From: Aquiflexum sp. TKW24L | Lineage (GTDB): Bacteria > Bacteroidota > Bacteroidia > Cytophagales > Cyclobacteriaceae | Direction: 5' to 3' | Length of the DNA: 64,000 bases | Assembly: GCF_023502205.1 (NCBI RefSeq) | Contig: NZ_JAMFLG010000016.1 | Location: forward strand, 45,436 to 109,435 | Shown: positions 43,630-52,860 of the stretch, piece after piece | Numbering within the stretch: the first letter of the stretch is position 1 | Layout: each line of letters opens with the position of its first letter | The notes under the pieces: model-generated | Database searches by the model: none | Seen by the model: only the letters and a program-made list of their open reading frames with translations | Told to the model about the DNA's origin: nothing | Translations under genes and position numbers: made by a program

Positions 43630-44247
43630 TCAGGGCTTAAAAGAAGAAAGATTGAGGGGAAGGTTATTGGTTCCGGTAGCCTTCACCCCATCTTTTGAAA
43701 TCCAGTTATGGGTGATGTTTACCCTATTTTTTTCGAAGTCAAATTGAATAATTATTTTTCCATTGGCTGGATCATGAATAGACTCAAAGATCAGTTCATC
43801 AGGAAAGTAATTGAAGCCAATGCTAGGTCCTAAAGAAAAATTTTTCTCTTCTAAGTTTGCTATCACCGCAGGTTCTGTAACTCCTGAGCTTGGATAAACA
43901 ATATATTCTCCACTTTGAAGAGGAAATTCAGGCAATGTTTTGCCGTTGGTAACAGAGTAAATTACTAGTGACATTACTGATGAATTGGCAATAGATGGTT
44001 GGGAGAATTTCTCATCGGTAGAGAGATCGAGTTTTGCCCACACATGAGAACTTGCACTGGAAAAATTGACCGGTCCTGTAATGGTAAGCTTGGCGGATTT
44101 GAATTCAATTTTTTTGTCGCCAAAACTAAAATTGCTAAACTCCATTAAAGGATCCTCTCCATCATCTGTTATCGTACATGCCGAAATTCCAAAAATCAAA
44201 AAAGCTAAAAATATAACATTGGAATTTAAAAATTTTTTCGTCGTCAT
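43630..44247 (-). CDS. Lipoprotein, unknown
   Basis: A 205-residue lipoprotein (MTTKKFLNSNVIFLAFLIF then GISAC, Cys24). The body is strand-rich and acidic at its start (TITDDGEDPLMEFSNFSF) with several GxxIxxxFDF segments (KIIIQFDFEKNRVNITHNWI). No family was recognised. It ends on the base next to the stop of the convergent oxidoreductase gene. Confidence 0.75.
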   Translation of the reverse strand: MTTKKFLNSNVIFLAFLIFGISACTITDDGEDPLMEFSNFSFGDKKIEFKSAKLTITGPVNFSSASSHVWAKLDLSTDEKFSQPSIANSSVMSLVIYSVTNGKTLPEFPLQSGEYIVYPSSGVTEPAVIANLEEKNFSLGPSIGFNYFPDELIFESIHDPANGKIIIQFDFEKNRVNITHNWISKDGVKATGTNNLPLNLSSFKP

Positions 44248-44307
44248 GAGGTATTATGTTTTCAGATAGGAATTTAACAAAAACTGTTCCTCAAAAACTC
44301 AGGATGT

Positions 44308-44868
44308 TCACCAATCATTTTCTCTTTTGACATATTCCCATTCCTGCTTGAGGATACCATAATATATGGTGTCTCTTCGCCTTCCTTTCGTCATCAAAGT
44401 ATGGCTTCTCAATACACCCTCTTCGATGGCATTGATGTTTTTTAGTGCCTTTCTTGCTTGAATATTTAGAACATCAGTTTTGAATTCAATCCGTTCTAAT
44501 CCCAGAACGTCAAAACAATAGGTCAACATCAATCTTTTCACTTGGGTATTAATTCCCCGTCCCTGAAAATCCAAACCTAACCATGTCCAACCGATTTCTA
44601 ACCTGCTGTCTCTTTCAGAGATATTGCCAAAAGCGGTAGAACCGGCAATTGCCCCTGAAGATTTATCGATGATTACAAATTGTAACCTTTGATTCTCAAA
44701 TGCCGGCAATGCCCAACTTGACAGTCCTTCCATTGTAGAAAGATCATGGGTGAAAAATCGCCACATTTCAGAATTGGAAGATAAAGCCGAGAGTTGGGGC
44801 AGGTCAGCTTCTATCAAAGGCCTTAACAAAACATGCTCATTTTCCAGTATGATGTTGAAATCAATCAT
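44308..44868 (-). CDS. GNAT-family N-acetyltransferase (RimJ/RimL-like)
   Basis: A 186-residue acetyltransferase. Features: VLLRPLIEADLPQLSAL at the N-terminus, RLEIGWTWLGLDFQGRGINT with the acetyl-CoA loop (GRGINTQVKRL, near 115), and VLGLERIEFKTDVLNIQARKAL (motif B, near 140). RimJ/RimL-type GNAT proteins acetylate protein N-termini or small amines. It is 20 bases downstream of the aminotransferase-like gene on the same strand, so co-transcribed. Confidence 0.9.
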   Translation of the reverse strand: MIDFNIILENEHVLLRPLIEADLPQLSALSSNSEMWRFFTHDLSTMEGLSSWALPAFENQRLQFVIIDKSSGAIAGSTAFGNISERDSRLEIGWTWLGLDFQGRGINTQVKRLMLTYCFDVLGLERIEFKTDVLNIQARKALKNINAIEEGVLRSHTLMTKGRRRDTIYYGILKQEWEYVKRENDW

Positions 44869-44888
44869 TTAATAATTTTTTTCCTCTA

Positions 44889-46013
44889 TTAGCCCAAAGT
44901 TTCTTTGAGGACTTTATTAAAGTAAGCCACCTCTTCGATGGTACCTGTACTTACCCTACACCAATCATTCAAGGGAGGAAAAGGTCTACCGACTACTACA
45001 CCCTTAGCAAGCATTGTTTTGGCTAGTTCCTTGGCATCCTGATTTGCATGGAAAAAGACAAAATTTGCCTGAGAAGGAAGGTAGGTCAATTTCAATTCAT
45101 CCAGTGTAGTCTCGATCATTTTGCGGGCTTCGAGATTTTTTTGAAGACTGAATTGGTAGAATTCTGTTTCTTGAAGCGCCGCTTTTCCTGCTTCTATGCC
45201 CATGATGTTGGTATTGGCGACAACCCTTTCGGAAAGGTTTTTAGCAATATCAGGTCTTGCGACTAGGTATCCAAGTCTAATGCCCGCGAGGCCGTAAACT
45301 TTAGAAAGGGTTTTGGAAACAATGATGTTTTTCCCTTCTTTCACCAGTTTGACCATAGAAGGATAGTTTGGATCTTCGATATAGTCACAATAGGCCTCAT
45401 CGCTAAAGACCATTGTCTTTTTACTTACCGTTTCGCAGAAGTCCAAAACCTCATTGGCAGGAAGTAATTTCCCGGTTGGATTATTGGGATTACAAAGAAA
45501 AACCAGCTTGGTTTTTGAAGACACCCTTTTTTCAATTTCTTTCAGATCATAATTTAGGTCTTTGTCCAAAGGAACCCAGTTGATTTCAGCTCCCCAAACC
45601 TCTGCATAAGTCATCATGGATAGGAATGTAGGCAAACCTGAAATCACCTCATCGCCTTTGCCTGCATAGGTTATTCCGGTAATTTTCAGGCCTTCTGTAG
45701 ATCCTGCTACCAATACAATGTGGTCAGGAGTTACCCCTTCTTTCTTGGCGATCATTTCAACCAAAGGAGCATTATAACCCCAAGGATACCTACAGCTATT
45801 ATCAAAAGCATCCGACATGGCCTTCCTGACTTTTTGCGAAGGTCCGTATGGATTTTCATTCGATCCTAGTCTTATTGGGTTATCCAATGGACGGGGATTG
45901 AATTTCCTAATCTCTTCAGCGGACAATGAACTAAATGCTCCTGTACCTGTGAGTAATGCAGCGCCTCCCGCCAAAGAAGCACTTCTTAACCAATCTCTTC
46001 TAGAAAATTTCAT
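44889..46013 (-). CDS. HisC-like pyridoxal-phosphate aminotransferase with Tat-type leader
   Basis: A 374-residue class I/II aminotransferase. The N-terminus is MKFSRRDWLRSASLAGGAALL, an RRDW Tat motif followed by a hydrophobic stretch and AxA-like exit, which is unusual because histidinol-phosphate aminotransferase is normally cytoplasmic. Catalytic pieces: LGSNENPYGPS (near 50), NPNNPTGKLL (near 175), FSDEAYCDYI, and SKTLSKVYGLAGIRLGY with the PLP Lys (near 238). Substrate could be another amino acid or phosphonate. It leads the two-gene run with the GNAT gene. Confidence 0.88.
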   Translation of the reverse strand: MKFSRRDWLRSASLAGGAALLTGTGAFSSLSAEEIRKFNPRPLDNPIRLGSNENPYGPSQKVRKAMSDAFDNSCRYPWGYNAPLVEMIAKKEGVTPDHIVLVAGSTEGLKITGITYAGKGDEVISGLPTFLSMMTYAEVWGAEINWVPLDKDLNYDLKEIEKRVSSKTKLVFLCNPNNPTGKLLPANEVLDFCETVSKKTMVFSDEAYCDYIEDPNYPSMVKLVKEGKNIIVSKTLSKVYGLAGIRLGYLVARPDIAKNLSERVVANTNIMGIEAGKAALQETEFYQFSLQKNLEARKMIETTLDELKLTYLPSQANFVFFHANQDAKELAKTMLAKGVVVGRPFPPLNDWCRVSTGTIEEVAYFNKVLKETLG

Positions 46014-46236
46014 ATGATTCTGATTTGAGTCAAAATGTAATAATATCAGTTTTTTATTCCTAATCCCTGCTCCGGGGAATGCACTTTATTGGTAAATATC
46101 GCCGAAACAGAAAATATTTTACCAATTTCATAAACACAAGAAAAAAAACTAGATAAATATTGTCATTTTCAAAATAAAGTACTTAAATTTTATCGAATAC
46201 TTATCAATTAGTCTTTAATCCCAAAATTATACTACC

Positions 46237-47028
46237 ATGAAAAAATTAATAATTTTCTTGTTTGTGGGGATTTTTGCCGTTTCTATGGCAAACGCCCAGG
46301 CGCCAACTTATCTGGTATTTGAGTTCATCAAAGTAGAATCGAATCAGACTTATGATTTTATCGAATTCAAAGATTTTATGGAAAAAATCTACAGGGCAGC
46401 TATCAATGATAAAAAGATCATCGGCTGGGATTTTTGGGCACTACAATCCGGCGCTGATCCAAGTGAATTTCAATACATCACCATCACTTATTATGATAAC
46501 CCGGTGGCGATGATGAACGGATTCCAGGATGAAGAAATGGTCAAATATGCCATGATTGCCTATCCTCATTTGACAGAAAAGCAGGTTGTCGAAAAATTCA
46601 ATTCGGCTATCCAAAGCAGGGAAATATCCCAAAGAGCCTACATGCAGGAAATATCGACTACAAAGGACAATTTCAACCTCAAAAAAGGATCATTATCTTC
46701 CTTTGATATGATGAAAGCAGTAGAAGGTAAATTCCAAGAGTATGAAAAAGCTGAAAAAGAAGTTTTTCTTAAACTCCATCAAAACAGGATCGAAAAAGGT
46801 CTGATGGGAAGTTGGAGTCTTTTGAGGACAGCACTTCCCTTTGGAAGTGAGGCCAAATATACCCACTTGACCATGAATATGTATAAAGATTACCTGCAGT
46901 TTTTTAATGGGCAGGAATATGAAGACATGGAGTCTACCGCTGAACAAAGGGCTGCCATGGCAAAAGGAATCGAAGCCAGAGAACAGAAATACATTTATCT
47001 AGCCACTTTAGAAAATTCTGTCAGGTAA
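46237..47028 (+). CDS. Secreted protein with two repeated domains, unknown
   Basis: A 263-residue protein with a Sec leader (ending MANAQA). Two halves look alike: residues about 25-125 (KIIGWDFWALQSGADPSEFQ, YITITYYDNPVAMMNGF) and about 165-250 (GLMGSWSLLRTALPFGSEAK, YTHLTMNMYKDYLQFFNG), suggesting a duplicated ferredoxin-like (NIPSNAP/ABM type) domain. No catalytic motif seen. Single gene with a terminator directly after it. Confidence 0.75.
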   Translation: MKKLIIFLFVGIFAVSMANAQAPTYLVFEFIKVESNQTYDFIEFKDFMEKIYRAAINDKKIIGWDFWALQSGADPSEFQYITITYYDNPVAMMNGFQDEEMVKYAMIAYPHLTEKQVVEKFNSAIQSREISQRAYMQEISTTKDNFNLKKGSLSSFDMMKAVEGKFQEYEKAEKEVFLKLHQNRIEKGLMGSWSLLRTALPFGSEAKYTHLTMNMYKDYLQFFNGQEYEDMESTAEQRAAMAKGIEAREQKYIYLATLENSVR

Positions 47029-47044
47029 ATTGTTAGAAAGGAAG

Positions 47045-47087
47045 TAACGGTGACAAACTTATAAAGATTGTCACCGTTATTTTTTTG
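47045..47087 (+). terminator. Intrinsic terminator of the 46237-47028 gene
   Basis: TAACGGTGACAA (47045-47056) and TTGTCACCGTTA (47068-47079) form a perfect 12-bp stem, followed by seven T. It stops one base before the end of the convergent aldo/keto reductase gene. Confidence 0.9.
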
Positions 47088-48107
47088 TTAGGATTGAAGG
47101 ATATCCTCTATTTTTTTCAACTCTTCGGAAGAGAAATTCAGGTTTTTGACGGCATTCACATTCTCTGCCAATTGTTCGGGTTTACTCACCCCGACCAAAA
47201 CAGTGGTAATCCTAGGATCTTTTAATAACCAGGCTATGGCCATTTGTGCTAGACTCTGATCCCGGTTCAAAGCAATTTGATTGAGTTGCCTCACTTTATT
47301 GATCACTGCCTCTGAGACTTGTTCTTTTTTGAGATACCTGCCATCCTTTGCAATTCTACTGTCTTCAGGAATTCCCTTGAGGTATTTGTCTGTGAGGATT
47401 CCCTGTTCCAGAGGTGAGAAAGCAATCGAACCGACTCCTTTTTCTCCCAAGACATCCAATAAACCACCTTCTACCCATCTGTCAAACATGCTATATCTCG
47501 GTTGATGGATAAATAGGGGAGTTCCCAACTTACTTAGAATTTCATAAGCTTTGGTGGTGTCCACAGCATTGTATTGGGATATCCCTGCATATAATGCTTT
47601 TCCTTGTCTGACAATCTGATCTAAGGTTCCCATTGTTTCCTCAAGGGGAGTTTCAGGATCAGGCCTATGATGATAAAAAACATCCACATAATCGAGTCCC
47701 ATTCTTTTCAAACTTTGATCAAGTGAGGCTATAAGGTATTTTCTTGAACCATGATTGCCATAAGGTCCGGGCCACATATCCCAACCTGCTTTGGTAGAAA
47801 TAATCAGTTCGTCTCTGTAGGGCAGAAAGTCCTTTTGCATGATTCTGCCAAAAGTCTCCTCAGCAGAACCATAGGGAGGACCGTAATTATTGGCAAGGTC
47901 AAGGTGAGTAATTCCAAAATCAAAGGCTTGGCGAAGGATGTTTCTTGCATTTTTAAAATCAGCATTATGCCCGAAGTTATGCCATAATCCAAGGGAAATC
48001 ATGGGCAACATAATGCCGCTCTTGCCACATCTTCTATATTCCATGGAATCATACCTTTCCGGATTTGCATGATACAAGGGTAGTGGTTGGTGGTCGTTGA
48101 TATGCAT
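47088..48107 (-). CDS. Aldo/keto reductase (YghZ/Gpr-like)
   Basis: A 339-residue NADPH-dependent reductase of the AKR14/YghZ type, with the characteristic N-terminus (YRRCGKSGIMLPMISLGLWH). Catalytic set: Asp in HLDLANNYGPPYG (near 74, with Tyr near 79), Lys in STKAGWDMWPGPYG (near 108) and His in YHHRPDPETPLEE (near 145). YghZ reduces methylglyoxal and L-glyceraldehyde-3-phosphate. It lies 20 bases downstream of the patatin gene, in the same operon. Confidence 0.92.
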   Translation of the reverse strand: MHINDHQPLPLYHANPERYDSMEYRRCGKSGIMLPMISLGLWHNFGHNADFKNARNILRQAFDFGITHLDLANNYGPPYGSAEETFGRIMQKDFLPYRDELIISTKAGWDMWPGPYGNHGSRKYLIASLDQSLKRMGLDYVDVFYHHRPDPETPLEETMGTLDQIVRQGKALYAGISQYNAVDTTKAYEILSKLGTPLFIHQPRYSMFDRWVEGGLLDVLGEKGVGSIAFSPLEQGILTDKYLKGIPEDSRIAKDGRYLKKEQVSEAVINKVRQLNQIALNRDQSLAQMAIAWLLKDPRITTVLVGVSKPEQLAENVNAVKNLNFSSEELKKIEDILQS

Positions 48108-48127
48108 TGTCTTTATTTCAATAAGTT

Positions 48128-49150
48128 TTAAGATTTATTTTCAATTAGATTAGTGATGATTTCATCAATCTTTTCTTGGTTGTTTTGGACAAAAAGGACA
48201 CCTGCTCTTTTCAAAGCAGCCATATTCTTTTTAGTGGCATTGGCCATATCAGAATTGGCATCACCGATCGGCGGTTCTAGTCGGACATATCCCTGTCTGT
48301 TATTTCCTGCATCAAAGAGCCATTCCAATTGATGCGAAACAGTCTCTGAATTGCCTGACATCATGATATCGATCAGTGGTTTGATCCATTCCACAGTTCC
48401 GAAGTTTTTGGCTTTTTTGTAGGGAATAGGTTTTTTGACCGAACCGGTACCGATAGAAATCATCATCATGTCCTTGGAAGTTGGATTGGTAACGTAGTCA
48501 AAGATACATTTTCTAACTTCGGCATAGGCACACATCGCCGGATTATTGGCGAATACCCCCCCATCAATTAACGGAAAGGATTCCGCAGCTTTGGATTGGA
48601 TCAAGGCTGCCTCAAAGTAGGTAGGTGCGGCCGATGTAGCTAGACTTAGGTCTCTGACATAAAAATCCTCGGCTTCGCTTTCAAGGGCTTTAGAATGCTT
48701 GAAAAATTTCGCTTTTCTCTCTTCGATATCATAAGAAGTAAAAAGGCAGGGGCGAATCAGCTGGCTCAAAAGCGTGTCCCCAAAGTAATCATTTAAAGAT
48801 TTTTTCAAATTGGTGTTCGAAAACTTCTCGTCTTTGAGTCCATAGAGTGATTTGACTTTTTGGGAAAAGGGATTGCTGAAAATCTCCTGTCCGTTTTCCA
48901 AATACAATTGAACTACCTCTGATAATGTGTATTTGGGTTTTTTGGGATTGCTTTCACTGGGCATGAGCATCCCGCAACCCAATATGCCACCGGTGCTGGT
49001 ACCTGCTACAAAGTCAACATAATCGACTAGCCTTGCATCAGGATCCAATAAGCGGTCTTGCAGCTTTTGTTCCATCAGGGCCAAAATTGTCCCTGGGATA
49101 ATTCCTCTGATTCCACCTCCATCTATGGAGATGATGGTTACTTTTTTCAT
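48128..49150 (-). CDS. Patatin-like phospholipase
   Basis: A 340-residue lipase. Motifs: GGGIRGIIPG oxyanion loop (near 11), GTSTGG with catalytic Ser (near 51), and DGGVFANNP with the catalytic Asp (near 197). Patatin proteins release fatty acids from phospholipids or acylglycerols. No leader, so cytoplasmic or peripheral. First gene of the operon with the aldo/keto reductase. Confidence 0.93.
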   Translation of the reverse strand: MKKVTIISIDGGGIRGIIPGTILALMEQKLQDRLLDPDARLVDYVDFVAGTSTGGILGCGMLMPSESNPKKPKYTLSEVVQLYLENGQEIFSNPFSQKVKSLYGLKDEKFSNTNLKKSLNDYFGDTLLSQLIRPCLFTSYDIEERKAKFFKHSKALESEAEDFYVRDLSLATSAAPTYFEAALIQSKAAESFPLIDGGVFANNPAMCAYAEVRKCIFDYVTNPTSKDMMMISIGTGSVKKPIPYKKAKNFGTVEWIKPLIDIMMSGNSETVSHQLEWLFDAGNNRQGYVRLEPPIGDANSDMANATKKNMAALKRAGVLFVQNNQEKIDEIITNLIENKS

Positions 49151-49324
49151 TGGGATTTGGGTCTTGTTAAAAATAATGTATGTATGCAGACAGTACTGCG
49201 AACTTTCAATTTTCTTCTGTCCAAAGCTATTCGGTACTGATTTCTAATTCTAAATTTAACACTTTAGAGGAATCTATTTCGTAGTAAAAACAAAGAAATA
49301 GCACCTTATTTTTCCCGAAAAATT

Positions 49325-50659
49325 TCAGTAAAAAATAAAAATACCCAAAACAATGCTAGTCATTCCGATGAGCAGCAAAACAAGGGTTGGTTTCCAAGTA
49401 GTCTTCATCCACTCTTTATATGAAATACCTGAAGCAGCCAAAATGGCCATCAAAGCTCCATTGGTAGGTGTGACCAAGTCCATCAGGCCTGCGCCATATT
49501 GATACGCCAATACCACCACCTGTCGCGACATTCCAATCAGATCCGCAATCGGTGCCAATAATGGCATCGTCAAAACAGCCTGACCGGAAGTACTCGGGAC
49601 AGGAATATGCAATATACATTGACCCACCAACATGGAGACCGCCGAAAGACCAAGTGGCAAACCTTCCAAAGGGCTGAATAATCCAAGAATAATGGTATCA
49701 ATAATCTGCCCTTCCTGCATGATCAGGTAAATACTCCGGGCCATTCCCACTATCACACCGGCAAAAATCAATTCCCCAAAACCCTCCGAATAGGCCCTTG
49801 CTGTACCATTGATTCCAAGGTTTCCTATTAATCCTGCCGCCAACCCCAAAACAAAGAAGATGGCTGACATTTCATTGTAATTCCAACCCAAATTGGTCAA
49901 TCCATATACCATAAAACCAAAAGTGAGCGCAACGAGAATCAAAATTACAACGTGGGAATTGGACAGACTTTCAGGCTTTTTATCTGACATATCCAATTGG
50001 GAGGAATTGTCTTTTCCGGTTTTGATAAAATAAGTAATCCAAAAGCCCAAGGCCAAACCAAGAAAAACCAATCGATACAGACTTCCTGAAAATACTGGGA
50101 CTTCAGCCACTTTTTGGGCAATGATTACTCCAAATGGGTTGGTCGGACCAAATGAACCGCCTATCACCGCTGAACCCAAGCTGAAGGCAATGACCGCGGT
50201 TTTGGAATATCCGATTTTGGTAGACAAAACCATCAGCAGCGGAACCATGGCAATTACTTCCTCTTGAAAACCGCTTAGGTTGCCCATAGCTGCAAAGAGA
50301 ACTCCTATAATTACGGTCAAGAAGGATTTTGCATTTTTGAATCTGAAAATCAAAACTTCCAATCCCCGGCTGAAAGCACCGGTTTTTTCAACCACGTAAA
50401 ATGCCCCTCCAATGATCAAAATCAAAACCACTACCTCAGCGCCTTCAATGAACCCTTCGGGAATACTCAGGAACATCTTTCCAATGCCGACCGGATTGTT
50501 TTCATGTTGCTTGTAGCTACCCTGAACAACTATTTCCCTACCTGAGACCTCATCCAATACCCGATCATAAGACCCTGCAGGGACGATATAAGTCAGCATG
50601 GTAGCAAAACCAATGAAAACAAGCATGATGATCAAGGGGTGGGGAAAGGATAGTTTCAT
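49325..50659 (-). CDS. YfcC-family transporter
   Basis: A 444-residue membrane protein with 11-12 hydrophobic segments. It matches the YfcC / DcuC superfamily: SFPHPLIIMLVFIGFATML at the start, the TYIVPAGSYDR turn, GFQEEVIAMVPLLMVLST, GGSFGPTNPFGVIIAQKVAE and VPSTSGQAVLTMPLLAPIA. The family transports amino acids or C4-dicarboxylates. Located 61 bases downstream of the flavin monooxygenase gene on the same strand, thus third gene of a possible sirtuin-monooxygenase-transporter operon. Confidence 0.87.
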   Translation of the reverse strand: MKLSFPHPLIIMLVFIGFATMLTYIVPAGSYDRVLDEVSGREIVVQGSYKQHENNPVGIGKMFLSIPEGFIEGAEVVVLILIIGGAFYVVEKTGAFSRGLEVLIFRFKNAKSFLTVIIGVLFAAMGNLSGFQEEVIAMVPLLMVLSTKIGYSKTAVIAFSLGSAVIGGSFGPTNPFGVIIAQKVAEVPVFSGSLYRLVFLGLALGFWITYFIKTGKDNSSQLDMSDKKPESLSNSHVVILILVALTFGFMVYGLTNLGWNYNEMSAIFFVLGLAAGLIGNLGINGTARAYSEGFGELIFAGVIVGMARSIYLIMQEGQIIDTIILGLFSPLEGLPLGLSAVSMLVGQCILHIPVPSTSGQAVLTMPLLAPIADLIGMSRQVVVLAYQYGAGLMDLVTPTNGALMAILAASGISYKEWMKTTWKPTLVLLLIGMTSIVLGIFIFY

Positions 50660-50720
50660 GGTGGCAGGGCTTAATTTGGCGTCAATAGGATTGAAGTACA
50701 GTTTTTAAACTCTTATATTC

Positions 50721-52052
50721 TCAGACCAAATCGGAAATAACTTGAACCTTCTTTTTTGAAACATAATCCTTGGGCAAGTATTTCAGCAGCTGCTTTTTAA
50801 AAGCATGAAAATCCACAGTAATTGTATGCCTTGGGGTGTCAATTTGCTTGTAATGAGGGTGGGTTACCTCTTTTTCGCAAAGGTCTTTGATATTGGATGG
50901 TCTATTCCATTTGCCTGCTATCTCTCCTGCCATGATCTTTGCCTGTAATTCCGCTCCGGGCCAAATACAGCCCAAAGGCTGGAACATACCCACGAAATAG
51001 AGATTTCGGAACTCGGGGTGGAACATTTTCAAGTAAAGCGGAACCGGTCCTGAACTGTAGTCAATAAATTTTTTGTCGAAGAAAGGGTGGGAGAGATAGT
51101 AACCTGTACAGGCAATGATAGTGTCATATTCTTCTTCATTGTCGTCTTCAAAAATGATTTTCTTCCCATCCATTCTTTTGATATCCGGCCTTGGCTTTAC
51201 CTTTCCGTGTCGGATTTTGTAGAGCAGTTCATCATTGATAGTCGGATGGGTTTCCCCAAATTTGTTTTCTACTTTCCGCAAACCGTAAAGGTGATTGTCT
51301 CCAATCATTATTTTGAGCAATATATCAAAGAAAAAACTCCTGATTTTGAGCGGAATCCAAGCACTTCTTTCCCCGATTTTGTCTGAAGGTTGGCCAAAAA
51401 AGAACTTTGGGATGATTCTATAACCACGCCTCCAGGAAATGGCAGTCATTTTACTGACTCTGCTGGTTTCCACAGCGACATCGCAGGCGGAATTGCCACC
51501 ACCTATGACAAGAACCCTTTTATCCTTGAATGGTTCAGCCTTTTTAAACGAGTGTGAATGCAAAAATTCCCCTGCAAATTCTCCCGGGTAATTTGGCCAC
51601 CTTGGATTCCAATGGTGTCCGTTGCAGACAACCAAATCTGAGAATTCTTCGGTTTTTCGGATTCCACCTGTTTCAGTGGTAATCTCCCATTTACTTTGGC
51701 TGATCCATTCGCAATGAATCACCATGGTATCGAACCTAATATGTTCTACCAAGCCAAAATGATCAGCATAAGCTTGAAAATACCTTCTCAATTCATCATG
51801 GGATGGATAATCAGAAACCGTGGTATCAAAATCGTCAAAAGTGAAATCCGAATATTGGGACAGTGTTTTGGAGCTGATTATATGGGTGGTTTCAAAAACG
51901 CTGGAGTGGCTTTCATTTTCCGAATAAACCCAATTTCCTCCTACCTCTGAATTGCGGTCAAAGGCCACGGCATCAATCCCTTGGTCCAAAAGATTTTTCA
52001 AAGCAGTAATTCCAGAAGGACCAGCCCCAATGACTGCAACTTTTTTAGGCAT
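50721..52052 (-). CDS. Flavin-containing monooxygenase
   Basis: A 443-residue class B flavoprotein. Dinucleotide loops: VIGAGPSGITALKNLLDQG (FAD, N-terminus) and VLVIGGGNSACDVAVE (NADPH, near 185). The FMO fingerprint FxGxxxHxxxF is seen as FAGEFLHSHSF (near 165-175), which places it among true FMOs and not plain disulfide reductases. It oxygenates nitrogen or sulfur in soft nucleophiles, for example trimethylamine, but the substrate is not determined. Its ATG overlaps the sirtuin stop by 8 bases. Confidence 0.92.
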   Translation of the reverse strand: MPKKVAVIGAGPSGITALKNLLDQGIDAVAFDRNSEVGGNWVYSENESHSSVFETTHIISSKTLSQYSDFTFDDFDTTVSDYPSHDELRRYFQAYADHFGLVEHIRFDTMVIHCEWISQSKWEITTETGGIRKTEEFSDLVVCNGHHWNPRWPNYPGEFAGEFLHSHSFKKAEPFKDKRVLVIGGGNSACDVAVETSRVSKMTAISWRRGYRIIPKFFFGQPSDKIGERSAWIPLKIRSFFFDILLKIMIGDNHLYGLRKVENKFGETHPTINDELLYKIRHGKVKPRPDIKRMDGKKIIFEDDNEEEYDTIIACTGYYLSHPFFDKKFIDYSSGPVPLYLKMFHPEFRNLYFVGMFQPLGCIWPGAELQAKIMAGEIAGKWNRPSNIKDLCEKEVTHPHYKQIDTPRHTITVDFHAFKKQLLKYLPKDYVSKKKVQVISDLV

Positions 52053-52737
52053 ATTTTAGAATGATTTCTTCAGACATAATTTTGGTTCCAACCGATGCGG
52101 GAGCTTCTATTTTGTGAAGCCGATCAAAATTGGATATCTCGGGAATCTTTACATCGATAATGTACTTCGGAGCATTTTTTGGACTGTAGGCGATCAATCC
52201 TGCTGCCGGGTAAACTGCCAAGGAGGTACCGATAACGGCAAAGATATCTGCTTTTAAAGTGGCCTCAATGGCTGTCTCGATCATAGGTACATTTTCGCCG
52301 AACCAAACTATAAAAGGCCTCAATTGGCTTCCTTTATCACATTTGTCTCCGATATTTATTTCCCAACCATCCATTTCATAAACCAACCTTGGATCCAATG
52401 TACTTTGGGATTTAAACAATTCACCATGAAGGTGAAGTATTTTTGATGAGCCTGCCCTTTCATGGAGGTTGTCGACGTTTTGGGTAATGATCGTCACATC
52501 AAAAAACTCCTCCAACCGTGTCAATTCATAATGTGCATCATTGGGTTGGACAGAAAGTGCCTGTTTTCTTCTTTGGTTATAAAAATCAAGAACGAGCGTA
52601 GGGTTCTTTCGCCAACCCGTGGGAGAAGCGACTTCCATCACATCATGTCCTTCCCAAAGTCCACCACTGTCACGGAAAGTGCTTATTCCGCTTTCGGCAG
52701 ATATTCCTGCCCCCGTGAGAATTACCAATTTCTTCAT
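52045..52737 (-). CDS. cobB: NAD-dependent protein deacylase (sirtuin)
   Basis: A 230-residue SIR2 protein. Landmarks: GAGISAESGISTFR (NAD loop, near 9), FYNQRRK (near 53; the Tyr-x-x-Arg motif of class III desuccinylases), QNVDNLHERAG (near 95) and LHLHGE with the catalytic His (near 110). The usual zinc-ribbon cysteines are mostly absent, as in some class III and bacterial members. It removes acyl groups from lysines using NAD. Leads a run with the overlapping monooxygenase gene. Confidence 0.9.
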   Translation of the reverse strand: MKKLVILTGAGISAESGISTFRDSGGLWEGHDVMEVASPTGWRKNPTLVLDFYNQRRKQALSVQPNDAHYELTRLEEFFDVTIITQNVDNLHERAGSSKILHLHGELFKSQSTLDPRLVYEMDGWEINIGDKCDKGSQLRPFIVWFGENVPMIETAIEATLKADIFAVIGTSLAVYPAAGLIAYSPKNAPKYIIDVKIPEISNFDRLHKIEAPASVGTKIMSEEIILKYA

Positions 52738-52833
52738 TCCAATAGCTTTTTGAATTGAAAAATGAATATAAGCCTCAATCCCAAGAAAAAAAATGAGAAA
52801 GCGAAAACAGATGAAAAATCCCTTTTAAGCACA

Positions 52834-52858
52834 AAAAAAGGGCTATACGCCCTTTTTT
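52834..52858 (-). terminator. Intrinsic terminator of topA
   Basis: AAAAAAGGGC, TATAC, GCCCTTTTTT: 10-bp stem with T-runs on both sides. It starts two bases after the topA stop. Confidence 0.85.
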
Positions 52859-52860
52859 AT

